The notes below the pieces were generated by a model. That model was given only the letters and a program-made list of their open reading frames with translations, ran no database searches and had not been told where the DNA came from. Positions 24,101 through 37,870 of a stretch of DNA of 64,000 nt are shown here, piece by piece (the first letter of the stretch is position 1; each line of letters starts with the position of its first letter). Source of the DNA: Symsagittifera roscoffensis. Lineage: Eukaryota > Xenacoelomorpha > Acoela > Convolutidae. The position numbers and the translations under genes are program-made. Where the stretch lies: positions 39,197,330 through 39,261,329 of the forward strand of contig NC_087062.1 of NCBI RefSeq assembly GCF_963678635.1. The letters are read 5' to 3'.

Positions 24101-24230
24101 ACCCATTGTGCCAAAAACAGTGCGTTCATAAAAATCTATAAAAAATCTTTCAAAAAATAATAAATGACCACCTCATGTTAAAAATATGTCTGTTGGTGGA
24201 CAAAAGCAAAAATGCATGTTTGAGAAAATG
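21101..24230. repeat. Higher-order repeat, two copies of a 3-monomer unit (about 1563 bp)
   Basis: The unusual type-A-like segment 'gattcggtgattttgttaatc' inside B-type surroundings occurs at 21101 and 22664, exactly 1563 bp (3 x 521) apart. The flanking variants are copied with it: 'aaatggccacc' (21551 and 23117), 'gttttttttaccaagacaaactg' and 'agtattcaatattttta'. The three monomers within a unit differ much more from each other than the units do. This is the definition of a higher-order repeat. Confidence 0.85.
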
Positions 24231-26413
24231 ATTCGGTTATTTTGCTAAGCAGGTTCTTACCAAGACAACTTGTTTATAAAAACTTCACGTTCCGAACTGA
24301 TTAATTTTTCTAATCACGGGCGTATGAATCACCTGCCAAAAAATTTTCTGAATTTCAACCGACAAAAGAAAACTCAAAAAAAAACTTAAAAAACTTTTTA
24401 CTTGTTGAACAAACTTTGATTTAAAATTTTTCCTAAATTCAACTAAAACTCCGCGACAAAGTTTTTTTAATCTCTACCATTGAAGCATTCAATATTTTTA
24501 TCTTAAGTTGTCCTGATTGAGGTTCATTTTAAAAACATCTGACAATTAGGACAAACGAAAATTCAATTAGCATCGCATTGAAACTTATGAAATGGTAACA
24601 AAGCCGACAAATTTTGAGCGGAAACCCATTGTGCCAAAAACAGTGCGTTTATAGAAATTTATAATATACTTTCAAAAAATAATAAATGACCACCTCATGT
24701 TAAAAATATGTCTGTTGGTGGACAAAAGCAAAAATGCATGTTTGAGAAAATGATTCGGTTATTTTGCTAAGCACGTTTTTACCAAGACAAACTGTTTATA
24801 AAAAGTCTTATTCCGAACTGAAAAATTTTTCTAATCACGGGCGTATTAATCACCTGCCAAAACACTTTCTGAGATTCAACCGAAAAAAAATGAAAAAAAT
24901 GTAAAGAAATTTTTACTTGTTGAACAAACTTTGAAATCAATTTTTTCCGAAATTCAACTAAAACTCCGCGACAAAGTTTTCTTAATCTCTACCATTGGAG
25001 CATTCAATATTTTTATCTCAAGTTGTCCTGATTTAGGTTCATTTTAAAAACATCTGACAACTAGGACAAACGAAATTTCAATAAGCATTGCATTGAAATT
25101 TACGAAATAGTAACAAAGCCGACAACTTTTGAGCGGAAACCCATTGTGCCAAAAACAGTGTGTTCATAGAAATTTATAAATATGCTTTCAAAAATCATAA
25201 ATGACCACCACATTTCAAAAATATGTCTGTTGGTGAACAAAAACAAAAACGCATTTTTTGAGAAAATGATTCGGTTATTTTGCTAAGCACGTTCTTAACA
25301 AATCAAGATGTTTATAAAAAAGTCACGTTCCAAACTGATAAATTTTTCTAATCATGGTCCTATTAATCACCTGCCTAAAAATTTTCTAAATTTCAACCGA
25401 CAAAAGAAAACGCAAACATATGTAAAGAAATACTTGTTAAACAAACTTTGATTTAAAATTTTTCCGAAATTCAACTAAAACTCCGCGACAAAGTTTTCTT
25501 AATCTGTACCATTGGAGCATTCAATATTTCTATCTCAAGTTGTCCTGATTGAGGTTCATTTTAAAAACATCTGACAACTAGGACAAACGAAGTTTCAATT
25601 AGCATCGCAGTGAAATTTACGAAATGGTAACAAAGCCGACAACTTTTGAGCGGAAACCCATTGTGCCAAAAACAGTGTGTTCATAGAAATTAATAAATAT
25701 GCTTTCAAAAAATCAGAAATGATCACCTCATTTCAAAAATATGTCTGTTGGTGGACAAAAGCAAAAACGCATATTTGAGAAAATGATTCGGTTATTTTGC
25801 TAAGCACGTTCTTAACAAGACAAGTTGTTTATAGAAAAACCACGTTCCAAACTGATAAATTTTTCTAATCATGGGCGTATTAATCACCTGCCAAAAAACA
25901 TTTTTAATTTCAACCGACAAAAGAAAACGCAAACATATGTAAAGAAATACTTGTTAAACAAACTTTGATTTAAAATTTTACCGAAATTCAACTAAAACTC
26001 CGCGACAAATTTTCTTAATCTCTACCATTGGAGCATTCAATATTTCTATCTCAAATTGTCCTGATTGAGGTTCATTTTAAAAACATCTGACATCTAGGAC
26101 AAACGAAATTTCAATTAGCATCGCATTGAAACTTACGAAGTGGTAACCAAGCCGACAACTTTTGAGCGGAAACCCTTTGTGCCAAAAACAGTGCGTTTAT
26201 AGAAGTTTATAATATACTTTCAAAAAATAATAAATGACCACCTCATGTTAAAAATATGTCTGTTGATGGACAAAAGCAAAAACGCATGTTTGAGAAAATG
26301 ATTCGGTTATTTTGCTAAGCACGTTTTTAACAAGACAAGTTGTTTAAAAAAAAAGTCACGTTCCGAATTGATAAATTTTTCTAATCACGGGCGTATTATT
26401 CACTTGCTAAAAA

Positions 26414-26925
26414 ACTTTCTGTGTTTCAACCGACAAAAGCAAACTTGTAAAAAAAAGGATATACTTGTTAAGCAAGTTTTTATTTAAATCTTTCCAAAAA
26501 TTCAATTGAATTTACGCGAGAAAGTTTTCTTATTCTACCATTGGAGCATTCAATATTTCTATCTCAAATTGTCCTGAGTGAGGTTCATTTTAAAAACATT
26601 TGACAACTAGGACAAACGAAATTTCAATTAGCATCGCATTGAAACTTACGAAATGGTTACAAAGCCGACACTTTCTGTGTTTCAACCGACAAAAGCAAAC
26701 TTGTAAAAAAAAGGATATACTTGTTAAGCAAGTTTTTATTTAAATCTTTCCAAAAATTCAATTGAATTTCCGCGAGAAAGTTTTCTTATTCTACCATTGG
26801 AGCATTCCATATTTCTATCTCAAATTGTCCTGAGTGAGGTTCATTTTAAAAACATTTGACAACTAGGACAAACGAAATTTCAATTAGCATCGCATTGAAA
26901 CTTACGAAATGGTTACAAAGCCGAC
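26414..26925. repeat. 256-bp partial-monomer direct duplication
   Basis: The segment starting 'actttctgtgtttcaaccgac' occurs at 26414 and again at 26670, 256 bp apart, and both copies contain 'gcaaacttgtaaaaaaaaggatatac'. At the join, sequence expected to read 'gccgacaacttttgagcgg' switches to 'actttctgtg', with short homology (aactt/actttc) at the switch. A slipped or unequal exchange within a monomer would produce this. Confidence 0.85.
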
Positions 26926-29579
26926 ACATTTTGAGCGGAAACCCATTGTGCCAAAAACAGTGCGTTTATAGAAGTTTATAATATACTTTCAAAAAATAAT
27001 AAATGACCACCTCATGTTAAAAATATGTCTGTTGATGGACAAAAGCAAAAACGCATGTTTGAGAAAATGATTCGGTTATTTTGCTAAGCACGTTTTTAAC
27101 AAGACAAGTTGTTTAAAAAAAAGTCACGTTCCGAATTGATAAATTTTTCTAATCACGGGCGTATTATTCACTTGCTAAAAAACTTTCTGAGTTTCAGCCG
27201 ACAAAAGAAAACTTGTTAAAAAAAGGATTTACTTGTTAAGCAAGTTTTTATTCAAATCTTTCCAAAAATTCAATTGAATTTCCGCGAGAAAGTTTTCTTA
27301 TTCTACCATTGGAGCATTCAATATTTCTATCTCAAATTGTCCTGATTGAGGTTCATTTTAAAAATATCTGACATCTAGACAAACGAAATTTCAATTAGCA
27401 TCGCATTGAAACTTACGAAGTGGTAACCAAGCCGACAACTTTTGAGCGGAAACCCTTTGTGCAAAAACAGTGCGTTGATAGAAATTCATAATTTTGCTTT
27501 CAAAAAATTATCAGTGACCAGCTAATGTTCAAAATATGTCTGTTGATGGACAAAAACGCAGGTTTGAGAAAATGATTCCGTGATTTTGTTAATCATGTTC
27601 TTAACAGGACAAGTTGTTTATAAAAAAGTCAAGTTCGGAATTGATAAACGTTTTTATTCATGGGCGTATTAATCAACAGCAAAAAAACTTTCTAAATTTC
27701 AACCGATAGAAGAAAACTTAAAAAAAATTTAGAGAATTTTTACATATTAAGCAAGTTTTTATTTAAATCTTTCCAAAAGTTCAATTGAAGCTCCGCGAGA
27801 AAGTTTTCTTAATCTCTACCATTGGAGCATTCAATATTTCTATCTCGAATTGTCCTGAGTGAGGTTCATTTTAAAAACATTTGACAACTAGGACAAACGA
27901 AATTTCAATTAGCATCGCATTGAAACTTACGAAATGGTTACAAAGCCGACAAATTTTGAGCGGAAATTCATTGTGCCAAAAACAGTGCGTTCATTGAAAA
28001 TTATAAATATGCTTTCAAAAAATAATAGAGACCACCTCATGTTAAAAATATGTCTGTTGATGGACAAAAGCAAAAATGCATATTTGAGAAAATGATTCGG
28101 ATATTTTGCTAAGCACGTTTTTACCAAGACAAGTTGGTTATAAAAAAAGTCACGTTCCGAACAGATTAATTTTTCTAATCACGGCGTATTAATCACCAGC
28201 CAAAATTTTCTGAATTTCAACCGACAAAAAAAAACTCAAAAAAATGTAAAGAAATTTTTAATTGTTCAACAAACTTTTATTTAAAGTTTTTCCGAAATTC
28301 AACTATAACTCAGCGACAAAGTTTTCTTAGTCTCTACCATTGGAGCATTCAATATTTTTATCTCAAGTTGTCCTGATTGAGGTTCATTTTAAAAACATCT
28401 GACAACTAGGACAAACGAAATTTCAATTAGCATCGCAATGAAACTTACGAAATGGTAACAAGCCAACAATTTTTGAGCGGAAACCCGTTAAGCCAAAAAC
28501 AGTGAGTTCAAAAAAATTTATAAATATCCTTTCAAAAAATGATCAATGACCACCTCATGTTCAAAATATGTCTGTTGATGGACAAAAACAAAAACGCAGA
28601 TTTGAGAAAACGATTCGGTGATTTTGTTAATCATGTTCTTAACAGGACAAGTTGTTGATAAAAAATTCACGTTCCGAACTGATATTTTTTTCTAATCACG
28701 GGCGTAATAATCACCTGCCAAAAACTTTCTGAATTTCAACCGACAAAAAAAAACTCAAAAAAATGTAAAAAATTTTTTATTTGTTGAACAAACTTTAATT
28801 TAAAATTTTTCCGAAATTCAACTATAACTCCGCGACAAAGATTTCTTAGTCTCTACCATTGGAGCATTCAATATTTCTATCTCAAATTGTCCTGATTGAG
28901 GTTAATTTTAAAATATCTGACAACTAGGACAAACAAAAATTCAATTAGCATTGCATTGAAACTTACAAAATGGTAACAAAACCGACAAATTTTGAGCGGA
29001 AACTCATTGTTCCAAAAACAGTGCGTTCATAGAAATCTATAAAAATGCTTTCAAAAAATAATAAATGACCACCTCATGTTAAAAATATGTCTGTTGGTGG
29101 ACAAAAGCAAAAATGCATGTTTGAGAAAATGATTCGGTTATTTTGCTAAGCACGTTCTTAACAAGACAAGTTGTTTATAAAAAAATCACGTTCCAAACTG
29201 ATAAATTTTTCTAATCATGGGCCTATTAATCACCTGCCAAAAAACATTCTAAATTTCAACCGACAAAAGAAAACGCAAACATATGTAAAGAAATACTTGT
29301 TAAACAAACTTTGATTTAAAATTTTTCCGAAATTCAACTAAAACTCCGCGACAAAGTTTTCTTAGTCTCTACCATTGGAGCATTCAATATTTCTATCTCA
29401 AGTTGTCCTGATTGAGGTTCATTTTAAAAACATCTGACAACTCGGACAAACGAAGTTTCAATTAGCATCGCAGTGAAATTTACGAAATGGTAACAAAGCC
29501 GACAACTTTTGAGCGGAAACCCATTGTGCCAAAAACAGTGTGTTCATAGAAATTTATAAATATGCTTTCGAAAAATCAG

Positions 29580-31660
29580 AAATGATCACCTCATTTCAAA
29601 AATATGTCTGTTGGTGGACAAAAGCAAAAACGCATATTTGAGAAAATGATTCGGTTATTTTGCTAAGCACGTTCTTAACAAGACAAGTTGTTTATAAAAA
29701 AATCACGTTCCAAACTGATAAATTTTTCTAATCATGGGCGTATTAATCACCTGCCAAAAAACATTCTAAATTTCAACCGACAAAAGAAAACGCAAACATA
29801 TGTAAAGAAATACTTGTTAAACAAACTTTGATTTAAAATTTTTCCGAAATTCAACTAAAACTCCGCGACAAAGTTTTCTTAGTCTCTACCATTGGAGCAT
29901 TTAATATTTCTATTTCAAGTTGTCCTGATTGAGGTTCATTTTAAAAACATCAGACAACTCGGACAAACGAAGTTTCAATTAGCATTGCAGTGAAATTTAC
30001 GAAATGGTAACAAAGCCGACAACTTTTGAGCGGAAACCCATTGTGCCAAAAACAGTGTGTTCATAGAAATTTATAAATATGCTTTCGAAAAATCAGAAAT
30101 GATCACCTCATTTCAAAAATATGTCTGTTGGTGGACAAAAGCAAAAACGCATATTTGAGAAAATGATTCGGTTATTTTGCTAAGCACGTTCTTAACAAGA
30201 CAAGTTGTTTATAAAAAAATCACGTTCCAAACTGATAAATTTTTCTAATCATGGGCGTATTAATCACCTGCCAAAAAACATTCTAAATTTCAACCGACAA
30301 AAGAAAACGCAAACATATGTAAAGAAATACTTGTTAAACAAACTTTGATTTAAAATTTTTCCGAAATTCAACTAAAACTCCGCGACAAAGTTTTCTTAGT
30401 CTCTACCATTGGAGCATTTAATATTTCTATTTCAAGTTGTCCTGATTGAGGTTCATTTTAAAAACATCAGACAACTCGGACAAACGAAGTTTCAATTAGC
30501 ATTGCAGTGAAATTTACGAAATGGTAACAAAGCCGACAACTTTTGAGCGGAAACCCATTGTGCCAAAAACAGTGTGTTCATAGAAATTTATAAATATGCT
30601 TTCGAAAAATCAGAAATGATCACCTCATTTCAAAAATATGTCTGTTGGTGGACAAAAGCAAAAATGCATGTTTGAGAAAATGATTCGGTTATTTTGCTAA
30701 GCACGTTCTTAACAAGACAAGTTGTTTATAAAAAAATCACGTTCCAAACTGATAAATTTTTTTAATCATGGGCCTATTAATCACCTGCCAAAAAACATTC
30801 TAAATTTCAACCGACAAAAGAAAAACGCAAACAAATGTAAAGAAATACTTGTTAAACAAACTTTGATTTAAAATTTTTCCGAAATTCAACTAAAACTCCG
30901 CGACAAAGTTTTCTTAGTCTCTACCATTGGAGCATTCAATATTTCTATCTCAAGTTGTCCTGATTGAGGTTCATTTTAAAAACATCTGACAACTCGGACA
31001 AACGAAGTTTCAATTAGCATCGCAGTGAAATTTACGAAATGGTAACAAAGCCGACAACTTTTGAGCGGAAACCCATTGTGCCAAAAACAGTGTGTTCATA
31101 GAAATTTATAAATATGCTTTCGAAAAATCAGAAATGATCACCTCATTTCAAAAATATGTCTGTTGGTGGACAAAAGCAAAAACGCATATTTGAGAAAATG
31201 ATTCGGTTATTTTGCTAAGCACGTTCTTAACAAGACAAGTTGTTTATAAAAAAATCACGTTCCAAACTGATAAATTTTTCTAATCATGGGCGTATTAATC
31301 ACCTGCCAAAAAACATTCTAAATTTCAACCGACAAAAGAAAACGCAAACATATGTAAAGAAATACTTGTTAAACAAACTTTGATTTAAAATTTTTCCGAA
31401 ATTCAACTAAAACTCCGCGACAAAGTTTTCTTAGTCTCTACCATTGGAGCATTCAATATTTCTATTTCAAGTTGTCCTGATTGAGGTTCATTTTAAAAAC
31501 ATCAGACAACTCGGACAAACGAAGTTTCAATTAGCATTGCAGTGAAATTTACGAAATGGTAACAAAGCCGACAACTTTTGAGCGGAAACCCATTGTGCCA
31601 AAAACAGTGTGTTCATAGAAATTTATAAATATGCTTTCGAAAAATCAGAAATGATCACCT
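29580..31660. repeat. Homogenised type-C satellite block, 517-bp period
   Basis: 'aaatgatcacctcatttc' occurs at 29580, 30097, 30614, 31132 and 31649, with spacings of 517, 517, 518 and 517 bp. Four near-identical monomers share 'cagacaactcggacaaacgaag' or its close variant and 'aacgcaaacatatgtaaag'. A related but older copy is at 25717. This is a second recent local amplification with a period 4 bp shorter than the main array. Confidence 0.85.
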
Positions 31661-34600
31661 CATTTCAAAAATATGTCTGTTGGTGGACAAAAACAAAAAC
31701 GCATATTTGAGAAAATGATTTGGTTATTTTGCTAAGCACGTTCTTAACAAGACAAGTTGTTTATAAAAAATCACGTGCCAAACTGATAAATTTTTCTAAT
31801 CATGGGCGTATTAATCACCTGCCAAAAAACATTCTAAATTTCAACCGACAAAAGAAAACGCAAACATATGTAAAGAAATACTTGTTAAACAAACTTTGAT
31901 TTAAAATTTTTCCGAAATTCAACTAAAACTCCGCGACAAATTTTCTTAATCTCTACCATTGGAGCATTCAATATTTCTATCTCAAATTGTCCTGATTGAG
32001 GTTAATTTTGAAAACATCTGACAAATAGGACAAACGAAATTTCATTTAGCATTGCATTGAAACTTTTGAAATGGTAACAAAGCCGACACAATTTGAGCGG
32101 AAACCCATTGTGCCAAAAACAGTGCGTTTATAGAAGTTTATAATATACTTTCAAAAAATAATAAATGACCACCTCATGTTAAAAATATGTCTGTTGATGG
32201 ACAAAAGCAAAAACGCATGTTTGAGAAAATGATTCGGTTATTTTGCTAAGCACATTTTAACAAGACAAGTTGTTTAAAAAAAAGTCACGTTCCGAATTGA
32301 TAAATTTTTCTAATCACGGGCGTATTATTCACTTGCTAAAAAACTTTTTGAGTTTCAACCAACAAAAGCAAACTTGTAAAAAAAGGATATACTTGTTAAG
32401 CAAGTTTTTATTTAAATCTTTCCAAAAATTCAATTGAATTTCCGCGAGAAAGTTTTCTTATTCTACCATTGGAGCATTCAATATTTCTATCTCAAATTGT
32501 CCTGATTGAGGTTCATTTTAAAAACATCTGACATCTAGGACAAACGAAATTTCAATTAGCATCGCATTGAAACTTACGAAGTGGTAACCAAGCCGACAAC
32601 TTTTGAGCGGAAACCCTTTGTGCAAAAACAGTGCGTTCATAGAAATTCATAATTTTGCTTTCAAAAAATTATCAATGACCAGCTCATGTTCAAAATATGT
32701 CTGTTGATGGACAAAAACAAAAACGCAGGTTTGAGAAAATGATTCCGTGATTTTGTTAATAATGTTCTTGACAGGACAAGTTGTTTATAAAAAAGTCAAG
32801 TTCCAAATTGATAAACGTTTTTAATCATGGGCGTATTAATCAACTGCGAAAAAAACTTTCTAAATTTCAACCGATAGAAGAAAACTTAAAAAAAATTTAG
32901 AGAACTTTTACATATTAAGCAAGTTTTTATTTAAATCTTTCCTAAAGTTCAATTGAAGCTCCGCGAGAAAGTTTTCTTAATCTCTACCATTGGAGCATTC
33001 AATATTTCTATCTCGAATTGTCCTGAGTGAGGTTCATTTTAAAAACATTTGACAACTAGGACAAACGAAATTTCAATTAGCATCGCATTGAAACTTACGA
33101 AATGGTTACAAAGCCGACAAGTTTCGAGCGGAAACTCATTGTGCCAAAAACAGTGCGTTCATTGAAAATTATAAATATGCTTTCAAAAAATAATAGAGAC
33201 CACCTCATGTTAAAAATATGTCTGTTGGTGGACAAAAGCAAAAATGCATGTTTGAGAAAATGATTCGGTTATTTTGCTAAGCACGTTTTTACCAAGACAA
33301 GTTGGGTTATAAAAAAAGTCACGTTCCGAACTGATATTTTTTTCTAATCACGGGCGTAATAATCACCTGCCAAAAAACTTTCTGAATTTCAACCGACAAA
33401 AGAAAACTCAAAAAAATGTAAAAAATTTTTTATTTGTTGAACAAACTTTGATTTAAAATTTTTCCGAAATTCAACTATAACTCCGCGACAAAGTTTTCTT
33501 AGTCTCTACCATTGGAGCATTCAATATTTCTATCTCAAATTGTCCTGATTGAGTCTAATTTTAAAATATCTGACAACTAGGACAAACAAAAATTCAATTA
33601 GCATTGCATTGAAACTTACAAAATGGTAACAAAGCCGACAAATTTTGAGCGGAAACTCATTGTGCCAAAAACAGTGCGTTCATAGAAATCTATAAAAATG
33701 CTTTCAAAAAATAATATATGACCACCTCATGTTAAAAATATGTCTGTTGGTGGACAAAAGCAAAAATGCATGTTTGAGAAAATGATTCGGTTATTTTGCT
33801 AAGCACGTTCTTACCAAGACAAGTTGTTTATAAAAAATTCACGTTCCGAACTGATAATTTTTTCTAATCACGGGCGTAATAATCACCTGCCAAAAAACTT
33901 TCTGAATTTCAACCGACAAAAGAAAACTCAAAAAAATGTAAAAAAAATTTTTACTTGTTGAACAAACTTTGATTTAACATTTTTCCGAAATTCAACTAAG
34001 ACTCCGCGACAAAGTTTTCTTAATCTCTACAATTAGAGCATTCAATTTTTTTATCTTAAGTTGTCCAGGTTGAGGTTCATTTTAAAAACATCTGACAATT
34101 AGGACAAGCGAAAATTCAATTAGCATCGCATTGAAACTTACGAAATGGTAACAAAGCCGACAACTTTTGAGCGGAAACCCATTGTGCCAAAAACAGTGTG
34201 CTCATAGAACTTTTTATAAATATACTTTCAAGAAATCATAAATGACCACTTCATTTCAAAAATATGTCTGTTGGTGGACAAAAGCAAAAACGCATATTTG
34301 AGAAAATGATTCGGTTTTTTTGCTAAGCACGTTCTTAACAAGACAAGTTGTTTATAAAAAAGTCACGTTCCAAACTGATAAATTTTTCTAATCATGGGTG
34401 TATTAATCACCTGCCAAAAAACATTCTAAGATTCAACCGACAAAAAAAAACGCAAACATATGTAAAGAAATACTTGTTAAACAAACTTTGATTTAAACTT
34501 TTTCCGAAATTCAACAAAAACTCCGCGACAAAGTTTTCTTAATATCTACCATTAGAGCATTCAATATTTTTATCTCAAATTGTCCTGATTGAGGTTAATT

Positions 34601-37600
34601 TTAAAAACATCTGACAAATAGGACAAACAAAATTTCATTTAGCATTGCATTGAAACTTATGAAATGGTAACAAAGCCGACAACTTTTGAGCGGAAACCCA
34701 TTGTGCCAAAAACAGTGTGTTCATTGAAATTTATAAATATGCTTTCAAAAAATCATAAGTGACCACCTCATTTCAAAAATATGTCTGTTGGTGGACAAAA
34801 GCAAAAACGCATATTTGAGAAAAAGATTCGGTTATTTTGCTAAGCACGTTCTTAACAAAACAAGTTGTTTATAAAAAAAGTCACGTTCCAAACTGATAAA
34901 CTTTTCTAATCATGGGTGTATTAATCACCTGCCAAAAAACGTTCTAAGTTTCAACCGACAAAAAAAATGCAAGCATATGTTAAGAAATACTTGTTAAACA
35001 AACTTTGATTTAAACTTTTTCCGAAATTCAACAAAAACTCCGCGACAAAGATTTCTTAATCTCTACCATTAGAGCATTCAATATTTTTATCTCAAATTGT
35101 CCTGATTGAGGTTCATTTTAAAAACCTCTGACATTTAGGACAAACGAAATTTCAATTAGCATCGCATTGAAATTTACAAAATGGTAACAAAGCCGACAAC
35201 TTTTGAGCGGAAACCCATTGTGCCAAAAACAGTGTGTTCATTGAAATTTATAAATATGCTTTCAAAAAATCATAAAGGACCACCTCATTTCAAAAACATG
35301 TCTGTTGGTGGACAAAAGCAAAAACGCTTATTTGAGAAAATGATTCGGTTATTTTGCTAAGCACGTTCTTAACAAGACAAGTTGTTTATAAAAAAAAGCC
35401 ACGTTCCAAACTGATAAACTTTTCTAATCATGGGTGTATTAATCACCTGCCAAAAAACGTTCTAAATTTCAACCGACAAAAAAAACGCAAACATATGTAA
35501 AGAAATACTTGTTAAACAAATTTTGTTTTAAAATTTTTCCGAAATTCAACTAAAATTCCGCGACAAATTTTCTTAATCTCTACCATTGGAACATTCAATA
35601 TTTCTATCTCTAATCGTCCTGATTGAGGGTAATTTTAAAAACATCTGACAAATAGGACAAACAAAATTTCAATTAGCATTGCATTGAAACTTATGAAATG
35701 GTAACAAAGCCGACAAGTTTTGAGCGGAAACCCATTGTGCCAAAAACAGTGCGTGTATAGAAATTTATAATATACTTTCAGAAAATAATAAATGACCACC
35801 TCATGTTAAAAATATGTCTGTTGATAGACAAAAGCAAAAACGCATGTTTGAGAAAATGATTCGGTTATTTTGCGAAGCACGTTCTTAACAAGACAAGTTG
35901 TTTAAAAAAAAGTCACGTTCCGAATTGATAAACGTTTTTAATCATGGGCGTATTAATCAACTGCAAAAAAAACTTTCTGAATTTCAACCGATAGAAGAAA
36001 ACTTAAAAAAAATTTAGAGAACTTTTACATATTAAGCAAGTTTTTAATTAATTCTTTCCCAAAATTCAATTGAAGCTCCGCGAGAAAATTTTTTTAATCT
36101 CCACCATTGGAGCATTCAATATTTTTATCTCGAATTGTCCTGATTGAGGTTCATTTTAAAAACATTTGACAACTAGGACAAACGAAATTTCAATTAGCAT
36201 CGCATTGAAACTTACGAAATGGTTACAAAGCCGACAACTTTTGAGCGGAAACTCATTGTGCTAAAAACAGTGCGTGCATAGAAATTTATAAATATGCTTT
36301 CAAAAAATAATAGAGACCACCTCATGTTAAAAATATGTCTGTTGGTGGACAAAAGCAAAAATGCATGTTTGAGAAAATGATTCGGTTATTTTGCTAAGCA
36401 CGTTTTTACCGAGACAAGTTGGTTCTAAAAAAATTCACGTTCCGAACTGATTAATTTTTCTAATCACGGGCGTATTAATCACCTGCCAAAAAACATTCTG
36501 AATTTCAACCGACAAAAGAAAACTCAAAAAAATGTAAAGAAATTTTTTATTGTTGAACAAACTCTTATTTAAATTTTTCCGAAATTCAACTATAACTCCG
36601 CGACAAAGTTTTCTTAGTCTCTACCAATGGAGCATTCAATATTTTTATCTCAAGTTGTCCTGATTGAGGTTCATTTTAAAAACATCTGACAACTAGGACA
36701 AACGAAATTTCAATTAGCATTGCAATGAAACTTACGAAATGGTAACAAAGCCGACAATTTTTGAGCGGAAACCCATTGTGCCAAAAACAGTGCGTTCATA
36801 GAAAGTAATAAATATGCTTTCAAAAAAATGAATAACCACCTCATGTTCAAAATATGTCTGTTGGTGGACAAAAACAAAAACGCAGGTTTGAGAAAATGAT
36901 TCGGTGATTTTGTTAAGCATGTTCTTAACAGGACAAGTTGTTTATAAAAAAATCAAGTTCCGAATTGATAAACGTTTTTAATCGTGGGCGTATTAATCAA
37001 CTGCAAAAAAAACTTTGTGAATTTTAACCAACAGAAGAAAACTAAAAAAATGCAGAGAATTTTTTACTTGTTTGGCAAGTTTTTATTTAAATTTTTCCCA
37101 AAATTCAATTGAAACTCCGCGACAAAATTTTCTTAATCTCTACTATTGGAGCATTCAATATTTTTATCTCAAGTTGTCCTGAAAGAGGTTAACTCTGAAA
37201 ACACGAAATTTTAGACATATGAAATTTCAATTAGCATCGCATTGAACTTACGAAATGGTAACAAAGCCGACAACTTTCGAGCGGAATCCTATTGGACCAA
37301 AAAGGGTGCGTTTACAAAAATTTATAATTACGCTTTCAAAAAATCATAATCGAACACCTCATTTTAAAAATATGTCCGTTGGTTGACAAAATCAAAAACG
37401 CGTGTTTGAGAAAATGATTCGGTTATTTTGCTAAGCACGTTCCTAACAAGACAAGTTGTTTATAAAAAAGTCACGTTCCAAACTGATAAATTTTTCTAAT
37501 TACGGGCGTATCAATCACCTGCCAAAAAACTTTTTAAATTTCAACCGACAAAAGAAAACTCAAAAAAATGTAAAGAAACACTTGTTAAACAAACTTTGAT

Positions 37601-37870
37601 TTAAAATTTCTCCGAAGTTCAACTAAAACTCCGCGACAAAGTTTTCTTAATCTCTACCATTGGAGCATTCAATATTTTTATCTCAAGTTGTCCTGAAAGA
37701 GGTTAACTCTGAAAACACGAAATTTTAGACATATGAAACTCAATTAGCATCGCATTGAACTTACGAAATGGTAACAAAGCCGACAACTTTCGAGCGGAAT
37801 CCTATTGGACCAAAAAGGGTGCGTTTACAAAAATTTATAATTACGCTTTCAAAAATACACTTAATGACCA

